A stretch of DNA of 41,827 nucleotides from Mycobacterium sp. (GCA_003987775.1 RXJD01000081.1:1-41827); one strand, 5' to 3'. Shown: positions 33,506 through 41,827, counted from the stretch's first letter. The notes: generated by a model not told the origin, from the sequence alone. Program-made: numbers and translations.

Positions 33506-34534
33506 ATGCGGGACAGTCTGAGAGGCACCGTGCTGCGCCTCGGTGTCTTCTTCGCGGTGTGCCTGCTGACCGCTTTCGTGCTGATCGCCGTCTTCGGAGA
33601 GGTGCGGTTCACCGACGGCAAAACCTACTTCGCCGATTTCACGAACGTTTCAAACCTGCGGCAGGGCAAACTCGTTCGCATTGCCGGGGTGGAAGTCGGC
33701 AAGGTCACCAAGATTTCCATCAATCCCGATGCAACGGTGCACGTCGAGTTCACAGCAGAGGACTCGGTCACGCTCACCGAAGGGACGCAGGCCGTCATCC
33801 GCTACGACAATCTGTTTGGTGACCGCTATCTGGCCCTGGAGGAAGGCGCCGGTAACCTCACCGTTCTGCGCCCCGGACAGACGATTCCCCTGGCGCGCAC
33901 CAAACCCGCCCTGGATCTCGACGCCCTGATCGGCGGCTTCAAACCACTTTTCCGCGCCCTCAACCCGGACCAGGTCAACGCGCTGAGCGATCAACTCCTG
34001 CAGGCTTTCCAGGGACAGGGGCCCACGATCACCTCATTCCTCGATCAGGCCGCGGTGCTGACCAACACGCTGGCCGACCGCGATCAGTTGATCGGGCAGG
34101 TCATCGGCAACCTCAACGTCGTCCTGGGTTCGCTTGGCGGCCAGAGCGATCGACTCGATCAGGCAGTCCTCTCACTGTCACAACTGGTGCGCGGACTTGC
34201 CGAACGCAAAAACGAGATCTCGAATGCGGTGGCCTACACCAACGCCGCGTCGGGTTCCATCGCCGACCTGCTGGCACAGGCGCGTGCGCCGCTCACCAAA
34301 GTGGTGCACGAAACCGGCCGCGTCGCAGACATCGCGCTGGCCGACCACGACTATCTCGACAACCTGCTCAACACGCTGCCAGATAAGTATCAGGCGCTGG
34401 TACGCCAGGGCATGTACGGCGACTTCTTCGCCTTCTATCTGTGCGACGTGGTGCTCAAGGTCAACGGCAAAGGCGGACAACCGGTGTACGTCAAGGTCGC
34501 CGGGCAGCAGACGGGACGGTGCGCGCCGAAATGA
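33506..34534 (+). CDS. mce3B: Mce3B
   Basis: Mce-family protein of 342 aa, the same length as M. tuberculosis Mce3B. Membrane helix at about 10-30 (GVFFAVCLLTAFVLIAVF), MCE domain about 38-115 (YFADFTNVSNLRQGKLVRIAGVEVGKV), then helices with regular hydrophobic spacing to about 300. A short C-terminal tail holds a Cys pair (YLCDVV and GRCAPK) that may form a disulfide. Start ATG 33506 with AGGAGAG upstream; the gap from mce3A is 34 bp, the widest within the mce3A-F run. Its stop overlaps mce3C as ATGA. Confidence 0.94.
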   Translation: MRDSLRGTVLRLGVFFAVCLLTAFVLIAVFGEVRFTDGKTYFADFTNVSNLRQGKLVRIAGVEVGKVTKISINPDATVHVEFTAEDSVTLTEGTQAVIRYDNLFGDRYLALEEGAGNLTVLRPGQTIPLARTKPALDLDALIGGFKPLFRALNPDQVNALSDQLLQAFQGQGPTITSFLDQAAVLTNTLADRDQLIGQVIGNLNVVLGSLGGQSDRLDQAVLSLSQLVRGLAERKNEISNAVAYTNAASGSIADLLAQARAPLTKVVHETGRVADIALADHDYLDNLLNTLPDKYQALVRQGMYGDFFAFYLCDVVLKVNGKGGQPVYVKVAGQQTGRCAPK

Positions 34535-35763
34535 GAAGCTTCGCCGAACGCAACCGGCTTGTCCTCGGCACGGTCGGCATCGCTGCCGTGACCGCAGCGG
34601 TGGTGGGCGCCCTGCAATACCAACATCTTCCGTTCTTCGACCACGGCACGCGCGTCTCAGCCTACTTCGCCGACGCCGGCGGGCTCAGGACCGACAACAC
34701 CGTCGAGGTGTCCGGCTATCCGGTGGGCAAGGTGTCCTCCATCGAGCTCGACGGACCCGGCGTACTGGTCACCTTCACCATCGACAACGACATCCGGCTC
34801 GGTGACCGCACGGAGGCGGCGATCAAGACCAAGGGCCTACTGGGCAGCAAGTTTCTCGATGTCCTGCCGCGCGGCGGGGGCCGGCTCACCGGACCGATCC
34901 CGATCGAGCGGACCATGTCGCCCTACCAATTGCCAGATGCGCTAGGCGATTTGGCGACCACGATCAGCGGCCTCAACACCAGCCAGCTGTCGGCGTCGCT
35001 GGACATGCTGTCGCAGACCTTCGCCGACACACCGGCAGATTTCCGGAACGCCGTCAAGGGAGTAGCCCGGCTCGCGCAGACCCTCGACGAGCGCGATACC
35101 CAGCTGCGCAACCTGCTCGACAATGCGGCCAAAGCGACGCGGGTGCTGGCCAAGCGCACTGACCAGATCGTCGACCTGGTGCGCGACACGAATGCCGTCC
35201 TCGCGCAACTGCGAACCCAGAGCACAGCGCTGGACCAACTGTGGGCGAACATCTCGGCGGTGTCGAAACAGTTGCAGGGCTTCATCGCCGAGAATCGGCA
35301 GCAACTACGCCCGGCACTGGACAAGCTCAATGGCGTACTCACCATCGTCGAGAACCGCAAAGAGCGCCTCCAACAGGCCCTTCCCTTGCTCAACTCCTAT
35401 GTCATGTCGCTGGGTGAATCACTGTCGTCGGGACCGTTTTTCAAGGCCTACGTGGTCAATCTGCTGCCTGGCCAGTTCGTGCAGCCGTTCATCAGCGCCG
35501 CGTTCTCCGATCTGGGATTGGATCCGGCGACTCTGCTCCCCTCGCAACTGACCGACCCCCCGACCGGTCAGCCGGGCACGCCGGCCTTGCCTGTTCCGTA
35601 CCCGCGGACGGGGCAGGGCGGCGAACCGCGACTGAATCTGCCCGACGCCATCACCGGCAACCCCGGCGATCCGCGCTACCCGTACCGTCCGGAACCACCG
35701 GCTCCGCCACCCGGTGGACCGCCGCCCGGCCCGCCGGCGCAGCAACCGGGAGGCACTCCGTGA
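34531..35763 (+). CDS. mce3C: Mce3C
   Basis: Mce-family protein of 410 aa, equal to M. tuberculosis Mce3C. Membrane helix about 10-30 (LVLGTVGIAAVTAAVVGAL), MCE domain about 38-118 (AYFADAGGLRTDNTVEVSGYPVGKV), helical tunnel region to about 300 with repeated LDERDTQLRNLL-type heptads, then a proline-rich C terminus (PPAPPPGGPPPGPPAQQPGG) that may cross or bind the peptidoglycan layer. It begins inside the mce3B stop and ends by a GTGA overlap with mce3D. Confidence 0.94.
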   Translation: MRSFAERNRLVLGTVGIAAVTAAVVGALQYQHLPFFDHGTRVSAYFADAGGLRTDNTVEVSGYPVGKVSSIELDGPGVLVTFTIDNDIRLGDRTEAAIKTKGLLGSKFLDVLPRGGGRLTGPIPIERTMSPYQLPDALGDLATTISGLNTSQLSASLDMLSQTFADTPADFRNAVKGVARLAQTLDERDTQLRNLLDNAAKATRVLAKRTDQIVDLVRDTNAVLAQLRTQSTALDQLWANISAVSKQLQGFIAENRQQLRPALDKLNGVLTIVENRKERLQQALPLLNSYVMSLGESLSSGPFFKAYVVNLLPGQFVQPFISAAFSDLGLDPATLLPSQLTDPPTGQPGTPALPVPYPRTGQGGEPRLNLPDAITGNPGDPRYPYRPEPPAPPPGGPPPGPPAQQPGGTP

Positions 35764-37013
35764 CAACGAGATTGCGGCGTGCCCGCTCGGTCCTGGCGAC
35801 CACCCTTGCGCTGGTGTTCGTGGCGGGGGTCATCGTCGCGATGCGGACCGCGGGGGACACCGGCCGGACGGTCGTGGTCGCCTACTTCGACAACAGCAGC
35901 GGCCTGTTCGCCGGAGACGACATCCGCATCCGCGGAGTGCCGGTAGGGAAGATCCTCAAGATCGAACCCCAACCACTGCGGTCCAAGATCACCTTCTGGT
36001 TCGACCAGCGGCACAAGGTTCCCGCCGATGCGAAGGCAGCGATCCTGTCACCGCAACTGGTGACCGGCCGGGCGATTCAACTGACGCCTCCCTACCACGG
36101 CGGCCCCACCATGGTCGACGGTGCGGTCATTCCACAGGACCGCACCGCGGTGCCGGTCGAGTGGGACGATCTGCGCAATCAGCTACAACGGCTCACCGAA
36201 CTGCTGAAACCCACCCGGCCCGGCGGTGTCAGCACGCTCGGCGCCCTCATCAACACCGCCGCCGACAACCTGCGCGGCCAGGGCTCCACCATCCGCGACA
36301 CCATCCTCAAACTGTCCCAGGCGGTCTCGGCGCTGGGCGACCACAGCAACGACATCTTCGCCACCCTGAAGAACTTGTCGACCTTGGTGACGGCGTTGCA
36401 CGACAGCGCAGATCTGCTTGAGCAACTCAACCGGAATTTGGCTTCGGTCTCCGCACTGCTGGCCGACGATCCCCACAAGGTCGCCGCGGCGGCCGAGGAT
36501 CTGAACGCCGTCGTCGCCGACGTTCAAAGTTTCGCCGCCGATAACCGCGAGGCGGTCGGGACGGCATCGGACAAACTGTCGTCGATCACCCAGGCGCTGG
36601 TGGCCAGCCTCGACGACATCAAGCAGACCCTGCACATCAGCCCGACCGTGCTGCAGAACTTCAACAACATCTTCGAGCCGGCAAACGGATCGCTGACCGG
36701 AGCTCTGGCCGGTACCAATATGGCCAATCCAATCGCGTTCCTGTGCGGGGCAATTCAGGCGGCCTCACGACTCGGCGGGGAGCAGGCAGCGAAGCTCTGC
36801 GCGCAGTACATGGCCCCGATCGTCAAGAACCGTCAGTACAACTTCCCGCCGCTGGGGGAGAACCTGTTCGTCGGGGCGCAGGCCAGACCTAACGAGATCA
36901 CCTACAGCGAGGACTGGATGCGTCCCGACTTCGTGCCGCCCGGTGCGCCGGTACACCCCGATCCCGCCGCCGGCCTTCCCGGACTGATGTTGCCGCCCGG
37001 AGCCGGCTCATGA
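35760..37013 (+). CDS. mce3D: Mce3D
   Basis: Mce-family protein of 417 aa (423 in M. tuberculosis). Start GTG 35760 overlaps the mce3C stop. Membrane helix about 9-28 (SVLATTLALVFVAGVIV), MCE domain about 38-118 (VAYFDNSSGLFAGDDIRIRGVPVGKI), long helical part with LSQAVSALGDHSNDIFATLKNL-like heptads, and a C-terminal domain with two cysteines (FLCGAI, KLCAQY) before a Pro-rich end. Its last codon overlaps the lprM start as ATGA. Confidence 0.94.
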   Translation: MTTRLRRARSVLATTLALVFVAGVIVAMRTAGDTGRTVVVAYFDNSSGLFAGDDIRIRGVPVGKILKIEPQPLRSKITFWFDQRHKVPADAKAAILSPQLVTGRAIQLTPPYHGGPTMVDGAVIPQDRTAVPVEWDDLRNQLQRLTELLKPTRPGGVSTLGALINTAADNLRGQGSTIRDTILKLSQAVSALGDHSNDIFATLKNLSTLVTALHDSADLLEQLNRNLASVSALLADDPHKVAAAAEDLNAVVADVQSFAADNREAVGTASDKLSSITQALVASLDDIKQTLHISPTVLQNFNNIFEPANGSLTGALAGTNMANPIAFLCGAIQAASRLGGEQAAKLCAQYMAPIVKNRQYNFPPLGENLFVGAQARPNEITYSEDWMRPDFVPPGAPVHPDPAAGLPGLMLPPGAGS

Positions 37014-38152
37014 AAAGACTGGTGACGCTCGTAGCGGCGCTTGCAATCGTGGCCGGCGTTTCCGGATGTGGCTGGCACGGGCTGAACTCACTGCCACTAC
37101 CCGGCACGGAGGGCAATGGACCCGGCTCATTCGTGATCGCCGTGCAGATGCCCGACGTCAACAACATCCAGGCGAATTCACGGGTGCGCGTCGCGGACGT
37201 GACAGTCGGTCACGTCACCAAAATCGAGCGGCAGGGCTGGCACGCGCTGGTCACCATGCGCCTCAACAGTGATGTCGCGCTGCCCGAAAACGCTACGGCA
37301 AAAATCGGCACCACCAGCCTGCTGGGCTCATATCACATCGAGCTGGCGCCACCGAAAACCGAAGCACCCCAGGGTAAGTTGCGTGCCGGATCAGTCATTC
37401 CGCTCTCACGCGGCAGTGCCTATCCGAGTACCGAGCAGACGTTGGCAGCGTTGTCCCTGGTACTGAACGGCGGCGGCCTGGGCCAGATCCAGGACATCAC
37501 CGAGGCATTGAGTACTGCGTTCCGCGGCCGTGAGCATGACGTGCGCAGCTTGATCGGGCAACTGGACCGCTTCTCGGCCTACCTCAACGATCAGTCCGGC
37601 GACATCATCGCCGCTACCGACAGTTTGAACAGGGTGGTCGGCAAGTTCGCCACCCAGCAACCCGTACTGGACCGCGCGTTGGCGACCATCCCTGAAGCAC
37701 TCGCGGTGCTCAACGACGAACGCGACAAGCTCGTCGAGGCCGCCGATCAGTTGAGCAAATTCAGCGCCCTGACGACGGACTCGGTCAACAAAACCAAAGC
37801 CAGCCTGGTCAGCGAATTATCACAGTTGGGACCGGTTTTGGAGTCACTGGCCAATGCCGGACCGAGTCTGACGCGGTCGCTATCGCTACTGGGCACCTTC
37901 CCGTTCCCTAATGAGACGTTCCAGAACTTCCAGCGCGGCGACTACGCCAACCTGACGGCGATCGTCGACCTGACGCTCAGCCGGATCGACCAGGGCATCT
38001 TCACCGGCACCCGGTGGGAGTGCCATCTCACCCAACTCGAACTGCAGTGGGGCCGCACCATCGGCCAGTTCCCCAGTCCGTGTACCGGTGGCTTCCGGGG
38101 CACGCCAGGTAATCCGCTGACGGCCCCCTACCACTTTGAGCAGGGGCCCTAG
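37010..38152 (+). CDS. lprM: Mce3E lipoprotein LprM
   Basis: The lipoprotein member of the Mce3 hexamer, 380 aa (377 in M. tuberculosis). Signal peptide MKRLVTLVAALAIVAGVSGC with the lipobox VSGC and lipidated Cys20, in place of the membrane helix of the other five. MCE domain about 42-120 (VIAVQMPDVNNIQANSRVRVADVTVGHV), helices to about 290, and a C-terminal domain with two cysteines (WECHLT, SPCTGGF). The last base of its stop is the first base of the mce3F GTG. Confidence 0.94.
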   Translation: MKRLVTLVAALAIVAGVSGCGWHGLNSLPLPGTEGNGPGSFVIAVQMPDVNNIQANSRVRVADVTVGHVTKIERQGWHALVTMRLNSDVALPENATAKIGTTSLLGSYHIELAPPKTEAPQGKLRAGSVIPLSRGSAYPSTEQTLAALSLVLNGGGLGQIQDITEALSTAFRGREHDVRSLIGQLDRFSAYLNDQSGDIIAATDSLNRVVGKFATQQPVLDRALATIPEALAVLNDERDKLVEAADQLSKFSALTTDSVNKTKASLVSELSQLGPVLESLANAGPSLTRSLSLLGTFPFPNETFQNFQRGDYANLTAIVDLTLSRIDQGIFTGTRWECHLTQLELQWGRTIGQFPSPCTGGFRGTPGNPLTAPYHFEQGP

Positions 38153-39606
38153 TGCTACACCTGCCGCGGCGAATCATCGTCCAATTGGTCATCTTCGGCG
38201 TCATCGCCCTGAGCGTGCTGGCAGTGACGTTCTTGCACTTCGTCAGATTGCCGGCCATGTTGTTCGGGGTCGGCCGATATACGGTGACGATGCAGCTGCC
38301 GGAATCGGGCGGACTCTACGGAACCGGCAACGTCACCTACCGCGGATTCGAGGTGGGCCGAGTGGAATCCGTGCGACTGACCGAGTCCGGCGTCGAAGCG
38401 GTGCTGTCTTTGAAATCCGGCATCGACATCCCGTCCGACCTCAAGGCGGAGGTACACAGCCACACCGCGATCGGTGAATCCTACGTCGAGTTGCTGCCCC
38501 GCAACGGCACCTCACCGCCACTCAAAGACGGCGACGTGATTGCGCTGTCCAACACCTCGGTGCCGCCCGACATCAATGGATTGCTCAGCTCCGCCAACTC
38601 GGCCATCGCTGCGATACCTCGCGACAACCTGCAGACCGTCGTCGACGAGTCATACACCGCCGTCGGTGGCCTGGGGCCCGAACTTTCGCGACTGGTAGCA
38701 GGTTCGACGACCTTGGCCACCGACGCCCGCCGCAATCTCGATCCGCTGTTGACGCTGATCGACCGCACGCCAGCGGTGCTTGACACCCAGACCCAGACCT
38801 CGGATGCGATCGCGGGTTGGGCCTCGCACCTGGCGGCCGTCACCGCCGATCTACAGGCGCACGACGGCGCGGTCAGCGGCATCCTCGAGCACGGCGGCCC
38901 GGCCCTGCAGGAAGTGCGTCAGCTGATCGACCGCGTGCAACCGACCCTGCCGGTTCTCCTGGCCAACCTGGTCAGCGTCGGCCAGGTGGCGTTGACCTAT
39001 CAGAACGACATCGAGCAACTCCTCGTCGTGTTCCCACGCTCGATCGAGGCCGAACAGGCGGGCATTCTCGCCAACCTCAACACCAAGCAGGACTATCGAG
39101 GGCAGTACTTGAGTTTCAACCTGAACCTCAATCTGCCACCGCCGTGTACCACCGGCTTCCTGCCAGCCCAGCAGCAGCGCATCCCGACGTTCGAGGACTA
39201 TCCGGGCCGACCGGCCGGTGACCTGTACTGCCGGGTGCCGCAGGACTCACCGCTGAATGTTCGCGGCGCGCGAAACATCCCATGCGAAACCGTGGCCGGA
39301 AAGCGGGCGCCCACGGTCAAACTCTGCGAGAGCGCCGAGCAGTACGTGCCGCTCAATGACGGCTTCAACTGGAAGGGCGACCCGAACGCCACGATGTCGG
39401 GGCAGGCGGTCCCGCAGTTGCCACCCGGATCCGCGCCCCTGCCGACGCCCCCACCCGCGCCCCCGCCGCCGGCCGCGGCCGAATACGACCCTGCCACCGG
39501 CACTTACACCGGACCCGACGGGCACCAGTACACCCGATCGGATCTCGCTCAAACCGCACCGAAGGACAAGACATGGCAATCGATGCTGCTGCCGCCGGGC
39601 AGCTGA
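38152..39606 (+). CDS. mce3F: Mce3F
   Basis: Last Mce protein of the hexamer, 484 aa (about 437 in M. tuberculosis). Start GTG 38152 in a TAGTG overlap. Membrane helix about 7-30 (IIVQLVIFGVIALSVLAVTFL), MCE domain about 42-125 (TVTMQLPESGGLYGTGNVTYRGFEVGRV), helices to about 300, a cysteine-bearing domain (PPPCTTGF, YCRVP, IPCETV, LCESA), and a proline-rich linker near 425-440 leading to a YDPATGTYTGPDGHQYT segment common at the C terminus of Mce F proteins. The extra length is mostly this tail. It overlaps the next gene by 34 bp. Confidence 0.94.
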   Translation: MLHLPRRIIVQLVIFGVIALSVLAVTFLHFVRLPAMLFGVGRYTVTMQLPESGGLYGTGNVTYRGFEVGRVESVRLTESGVEAVLSLKSGIDIPSDLKAEVHSHTAIGESYVELLPRNGTSPPLKDGDVIALSNTSVPPDINGLLSSANSAIAAIPRDNLQTVVDESYTAVGGLGPELSRLVAGSTTLATDARRNLDPLLTLIDRTPAVLDTQTQTSDAIAGWASHLAAVTADLQAHDGAVSGILEHGGPALQEVRQLIDRVQPTLPVLLANLVSVGQVALTYQNDIEQLLVVFPRSIEAEQAGILANLNTKQDYRGQYLSFNLNLNLPPPCTTGFLPAQQQRIPTFEDYPGRPAGDLYCRVPQDSPLNVRGARNIPCETVAGKRAPTVKLCESAEQYVPLNDGFNWKGDPNATMSGQAVPQLPPGSAPLPTPPPAPPPPAAAEYDPATGTYTGPDGHQYTRSDLAQTAPKDKTWQSMLLPPGS

Positions 39607-40148
39607 CAGCGGAATCCGTTGCAGCTGAGGATGAATCCCCGGTGCCGATGCGAGGGAGACGGACTCTTTCCACCCAAGGGTGGTCGACGGTGTTCGGTGT
39701 GCTTGCAGTGGTCGCCTTGACGACACTGACTTGCTGGCTCGGAATGCGCTGCCATCAGTCGCGCAACGCTCAGGTCCAGCGCAGTCAGTTCCTTCAGGTG
39801 GCCCGGCAGGGTGCACTGAACCTGACGACCATCGATTGGCAGCACGCCGACGTGGATGTGCGGCGAATACTCGACGGCGCCACGGGGGAGTTCTACAACG
39901 ACTTCGCCAGGCGGTCAGGCCCGTTCATCGAGGTGCTGCAACAGGCCAAGGCCGCGACGGTCGGCACCATCACCGAGGCGGGGCTGGAGTCAGAGGCCGC
40001 CGATTCCGCCCAGGCGTTGGTGGAAGTGTCCGTACAGACCTCGAATGCCGGCGAAGTTGAACCGGTTCCCCGGATATGGCGAATGCGGGTCACAGTTGCC
40101 AAAATCGGCGATCAAGTCAAGGTCTCCAACGTAGGATTCGTGCCATGA
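39573..40148 (+). CDS. Mce-associated membrane protein (Rv1972-like)
   Basis: Protein of 191 aa, the length I recall for Rv1972. A cytoplasmic N-terminal part (about 1-36) leads to one membrane helix (about 37-57, STVFGVLAVVALTTLTCWLG), then a periplasmic domain of NTF2-like character (FLQVARQGALNLTTIDWQ, DVRRILDGATGEFYNDFA). Such Mam proteins are cotranscribed with mce genes and are thought to stabilise the transporter. It starts inside mce3F and ends by ATGA overlap with the next gene. Confidence 0.9.
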   Translation: MAIDAAAAGQLTAESVAAEDESPVPMRGRRTLSTQGWSTVFGVLAVVALTTLTCWLGMRCHQSRNAQVQRSQFLQVARQGALNLTTIDWQHADVDVRRILDGATGEFYNDFARRSGPFIEVLQQAKAATVGTITEAGLESEAADSAQALVEVSVQTSNAGEVEPVPRIWRMRVTVAKIGDQVKVSNVGFVP

Positions 40149-40636
40149 GCGCGATCAAATGGTCGCGGGTGCTCACCTACGGACTGCTGCCGGCGGTGGC
40201 GTTGTCGCTGGCGGCGGCTGCTGGCTGGCTGAAGTGGCAGGACACATCGGTCCGCGACGGAATCGTGGCTCGCACCGAATCGATACGTGCCGCCACCGAA
40301 GGCACCGTCGCGTTATTGTCCTACAAGCCCGACACCGTGCAGCAGGATCTCGACGCCGCGCGCGGTCGGTTGACCGGTACGTTCCTCAGCGCCTACACCC
40401 AACTCACCCACGATGTGGTGATCCCCGGCGCCAAGCAGAAGCAAATCTCCGCCGTCGCGACCGTTCCGGGAGCCGCGTCGGTTTCGGCGACCGCTGACCA
40501 TGCCGTGGTTCTGTTGTTCGTGAGCCAGACTGTCACCGTCGGCCATGACGCACCGACCAGCACCGCGTCCAACGTCCGGGTCACCCTCGACAAACGCGGC
40601 GGGCGTTGGCTGATCTCGCAGTTCGATCCGGTCTGA
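40145..40636 (+). CDS. Mce-associated membrane protein (Rv1973-like)
   Basis: Protein of 163 aa (about 160 for Rv1973). One membrane helix at about 12-30 (GLLPAVALSLAAAAGWL) and a periplasmic NTF2-like domain (TVALLSYKPDTVQQDLDAARGRLTGTFLSAY; later RWLISQFDPV). The fold matches the previous gene, so the two form a tandem Mam pair and may act as a heteromer beside the Mce3 complex. Start ATG 40145 by 4-base overlap. Confidence 0.9.
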   Translation: MSAIKWSRVLTYGLLPAVALSLAAAAGWLKWQDTSVRDGIVARTESIRAATEGTVALLSYKPDTVQQDLDAARGRLTGTFLSAYTQLTHDVVIPGAKQKQISAVATVPGAASVSATADHAVVLLFVSQTVTVGHDAPTSTASNVRVTLDKRGGRWLISQFDPV

Positions 40637-40646
40637 GGTGATGCCG

Positions 40647-40991
40647 ATGCGCCGCTTCGCTTCTCTCATCGTATTGGCCGGCTCGTTGCTGGTCGTCGGC
40701 GCGCAACCACAGGCTCACGCTGATGCTGTCGCCTACCTGGTGAACGTGACGATGCGGCCCGGATACGGCTTCGCCAATGCCGATGAGGCTTTGCAGTACG
40801 GAAATGGTCTGTGCGACAGGGCTTCTGAGGGACGCAGCTATGCGCTGTTGATCGGCGATATCAAGACCGACTTCAACACAGCCGACGAGTATCAAGCGTC
40901 TTATCTATTGAGCCAGGCCGTCAACGAGTTGTGCCCTGCCCTGATTTGGCAACTACGCAACTCTGCGGCCAACTATCGGATTGGAGGCTGA
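40647..40991 (+). CDS. Secreted DUF732 protein (Rv1974-like)
   Basis: Small exported protein of 114 aa. Signal peptide MRRFASLIVLAGSLLVVGAQPQAHA with cleavage near AHA-DA, then a DUF732 domain: AYLVNVTMRPGYGFANADEALQYGNGLCD, with a second cysteine in ELCPALIW for a likely disulfide. Function unknown for the family. Starts at 40638 and 40641 are also in frame; ATG 40647 is favoured because GAGGTG lies 6 bases upstream. It follows the Rv1973-like gene by 10 bp and precedes the CAP gene by 1 bp. Confidence 0.82.
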   Translation: MRRFASLIVLAGSLLVVGAQPQAHADAVAYLVNVTMRPGYGFANADEALQYGNGLCDRASEGRSYALLIGDIKTDFNTADEYQASYLLSQAVNELCPALIWQLRNSAANYRIGG

Positions 40992-40992
40992 G

Positions 40993-41634
40993 ATGCGACG
41001 GCTCGTACTCACACTTTCCACACTCTCACTGGGCGTGGTGTCCGGTATGGCCACAGCGCATGCGGACAATAAGCGCCTCAACGACAGCGTGGTCGCGAAT
41101 GTGTTCACCGTGCAACACCAGGCCGGCTGCAAAAACGATGTAAGAATCAACCCCCAGCTGCAGTTTGCCGCTCAACGGCACACGCTGGATGTCCTGAACA
41201 ACCGAAACCTTAATGGCGACATCGGCTCCGACGGTTCCACACCCCAGGACCGAGCCGCCGCTGCAGGCTATCGCGGCAAGGTCGCCGAAACGGTGGCAAT
41301 AAATCCCGCCATGGCGATCAGCGGGGTCGAGTTGCTCAACCAGTGGTATTACGAGCCCGCATATTTCGCGATCATGTCGAACTGCGCCAACAGTCAGATT
41401 GGCGTGTGGTCGGAGAACAGCCCGGACCGGACTGTTGTGGTAGCGGTCTACGGCCAGCCTGACGCCCCCACTGTCAACCCACCCCGGTCGCCATCCGCCG
41501 TAGCGGCGCAGGAGAACATTCCGCTTGATCCCCGGCCGGATTACGACGCCACCGACGAGATCGAGTACGCGGTCGATTGGTTTCCCTGGATCCTGCGCGG
41601 CGTGAACCCGCCGCCTGGAATTCCGCCGGAGTAG
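40993..41634 (+). CDS. Secreted CAP/SCP-domain protein (Rv1975-like)
   Basis: Exported protein of 213 aa (221 recalled for Rv1975). Signal peptide MRRLVLTLSTLSLGVVSGMATAHA, then a CAP-like domain: INPQLQFAAQRHTLDVLNN (the family helix with His), GDIGSDGSTPQDRAAAAGY, AETVAINPA, and SNCANSQIGVW. Two cysteines (AGCKND, SNCANS) probably pair. CAP proteins of this kind bind lipids or cell-wall parts. ATG 40993 has GGAGG 5-6 bases upstream. It is the last gene of the mce3 run; the tail is Pro-rich. Confidence 0.85.
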   Translation: MRRLVLTLSTLSLGVVSGMATAHADNKRLNDSVVANVFTVQHQAGCKNDVRINPQLQFAAQRHTLDVLNNRNLNGDIGSDGSTPQDRAAAAGYRGKVAETVAINPAMAISGVELLNQWYYEPAYFAIMSNCANSQIGVWSENSPDRTVVVAVYGQPDAPTVNPPRSPSAVAAQENIPLDPRPDYDATDEIEYAVDWFPWILRGVNPPPGIPPE

Positions 41635-41740
41635 AGGAGCAGTGCGGCGCAACCGTTGAGCATCAGATAAGCTTATTTATCAAGGCCTTTCGTCCTCGTC
41701 GCGATCCGAACTTGTCGGTGGTCCTTCGTAGAATTCGGGT
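41635..41740. other. Intergenic region between the mce3 operon and the 13E12-like gene
   Basis: This 106-bp gap holds an AT-rich stretch with the perfect palindrome ATAAGCTTAT at 41667-41676, inside a looser GATAA/TTATC pair. There is no stem with a T-run, so I do not call a terminator. A GAAC at about 41708 followed by a CGGT resembles one good and one worn half of a LexA box. Confidence 0.4.
41729..41734 (+). promoter_or_regulatory. -10 box of the 13E12-like gene
   Basis: TAGAAT matches TATAAT at five of six positions and ends exactly 6 bases before the ATG at 41741, the spacing expected for a leaderless transcript. No ribosome binding site is present, which agrees. Confidence 0.55.
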
Positions 41741-41827
41741 ATGTCATCGAGTTCGCTTGAGGAGATCGTGGAGGTCTTCGACGCGTCCGAGGAGGTGCAG
41801 GACCGGCTGTGCGCGTTGAGCTTTGAC
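41741..41827 (+). CDS. Probable 13E12/DUF222 family protein, 5' fragment
   Basis: The frame begins MSSSSLEEIVEVFDASEEVQ and runs open to the window end (29 codons), ending in CALSFD. Mycobacterial 13E12 repeat proteins (DUF222 with an HNH endonuclease domain) often start this way, with EVFD and LSFDAL and with a leaderless TAGAAT promoter. The rest of the gene, including any HNH motif, lies outside, so the identity is tentative. 13E12 copies also lie in this chromosomal neighbourhood of M. tuberculosis (Rv1945, from memory). Confidence 0.5.
   Translation, partial: MSSSSLEEIVEVFDASEEVQDRLCALSFD

Noticed and set aside
41667-41676. Palindrome ATAAGCTTAT after the mce3 operon as a terminator
   Set aside because: The stem is only 5 bp, AT-rich and has no loop or T-run; it may be part of a promoter or simply chance.
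1-41827. Search for tRNA or rRNA genes, CRISPR arrays, riboswitches and complete insertion sequences
   Set aside because: No cloverleaf-like segments, regular short repeats, transposase motifs or flanking inverted repeats were noticed by reading; a tRNA or covariance-model scan would be needed to exclude them fully.

Overview
The window is a high-GC actinobacterial chromosome segment. It is almost certainly from a Mycobacterium: it carries a complete mce operon, FAAL-type FadD and paired FadE genes, and its gene order matches, from memory, two blocks of the M. tuberculosis chromosome. These are the fadD31/Rv1927/Rv1928c/Rv1930c/Rv1931c/tpx/fadE18/fadE17/echA13/Rv1936-Rv1941 block and the mce3R/yrbE3AB/mce3A-F/Rv1972-Rv1975 block. 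Genes absent from the M. tuberculosis order as I recall it (a sulfatase pair, a transporter, an extra FadD, a P450 and others) point to a non-tuberculous species, which I cannot name. Orthology is by recognition and gene order, not by a search.

Layout. 1-9540: fadD31-like FAAL, an F420-type nitroreductase-fold protein, an arylsulfatase coupled to a GAP-family membrane protein, a BASS-type transporter, a Prx6-type peroxiredoxin, a secreted protein, a STAS-like protein, a DUF2071 protein and a small Cys-rich protein. 9518-13234: an SDR and an NTF2-like gene facing apart across about 18 bp, a GlxA-type AraC regulator with a DJ-1/PfpI protein, the thiol peroxidase tpx, and a 50-residue lipoprotein not previously called here. 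13342-18239: a leftward operon echA13-fadE17-fadE18-fadD, a compact acyl-CoA activation and oxidation cassette. 18468-25594: the rightward mel2-type operon melF-melG-melH(ephB)-melI-melJ(ribA1)-melK, made of a luciferase-like monooxygenase, a reductase/flavoprotein fusion, an epoxide hydrolase, a flavin reductase, a degenerate RibA and an SDR. 25598-30356: the double-TetR regulator mce3R, an NTF2-like gene, a GAF-LuxR regulator and a P450/NTF2-like pair. 30536-41634: yrbE3A-yrbE3B-mce3A-F followed by two Mce-associated proteins, a DUF732 protein and a CAP-domain protein, most joined by 1-4 bp overlaps or gaps under 40 bp. The window ends inside a probable 13E12/DUF222 gene.

How it works together. 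Mce3R is known in M. tuberculosis to repress the mce3 operon and the echA13/mel genes. By hand comparison I find an 88-bp three-block element between echA13 and melF, repeated with identical block spacing upstream of yrbE3A. A weaker third copy, one base longer, lies upstream of the NTF2-like gene that precedes mce3R. The outer blocks overlap candidate -10 boxes. This makes the element a candidate Mce3R promoter-operator linking lipid import (Mce3), acyl-CoA breakdown (EchA13/FadE/FadD), the Mel redox system and probably mce3R itself. It is the strongest signal in the window. No tRNA, rRNA, CRISPR array or complete insertion sequence was seen, and no gene-free stretch exceeds 300 bases.
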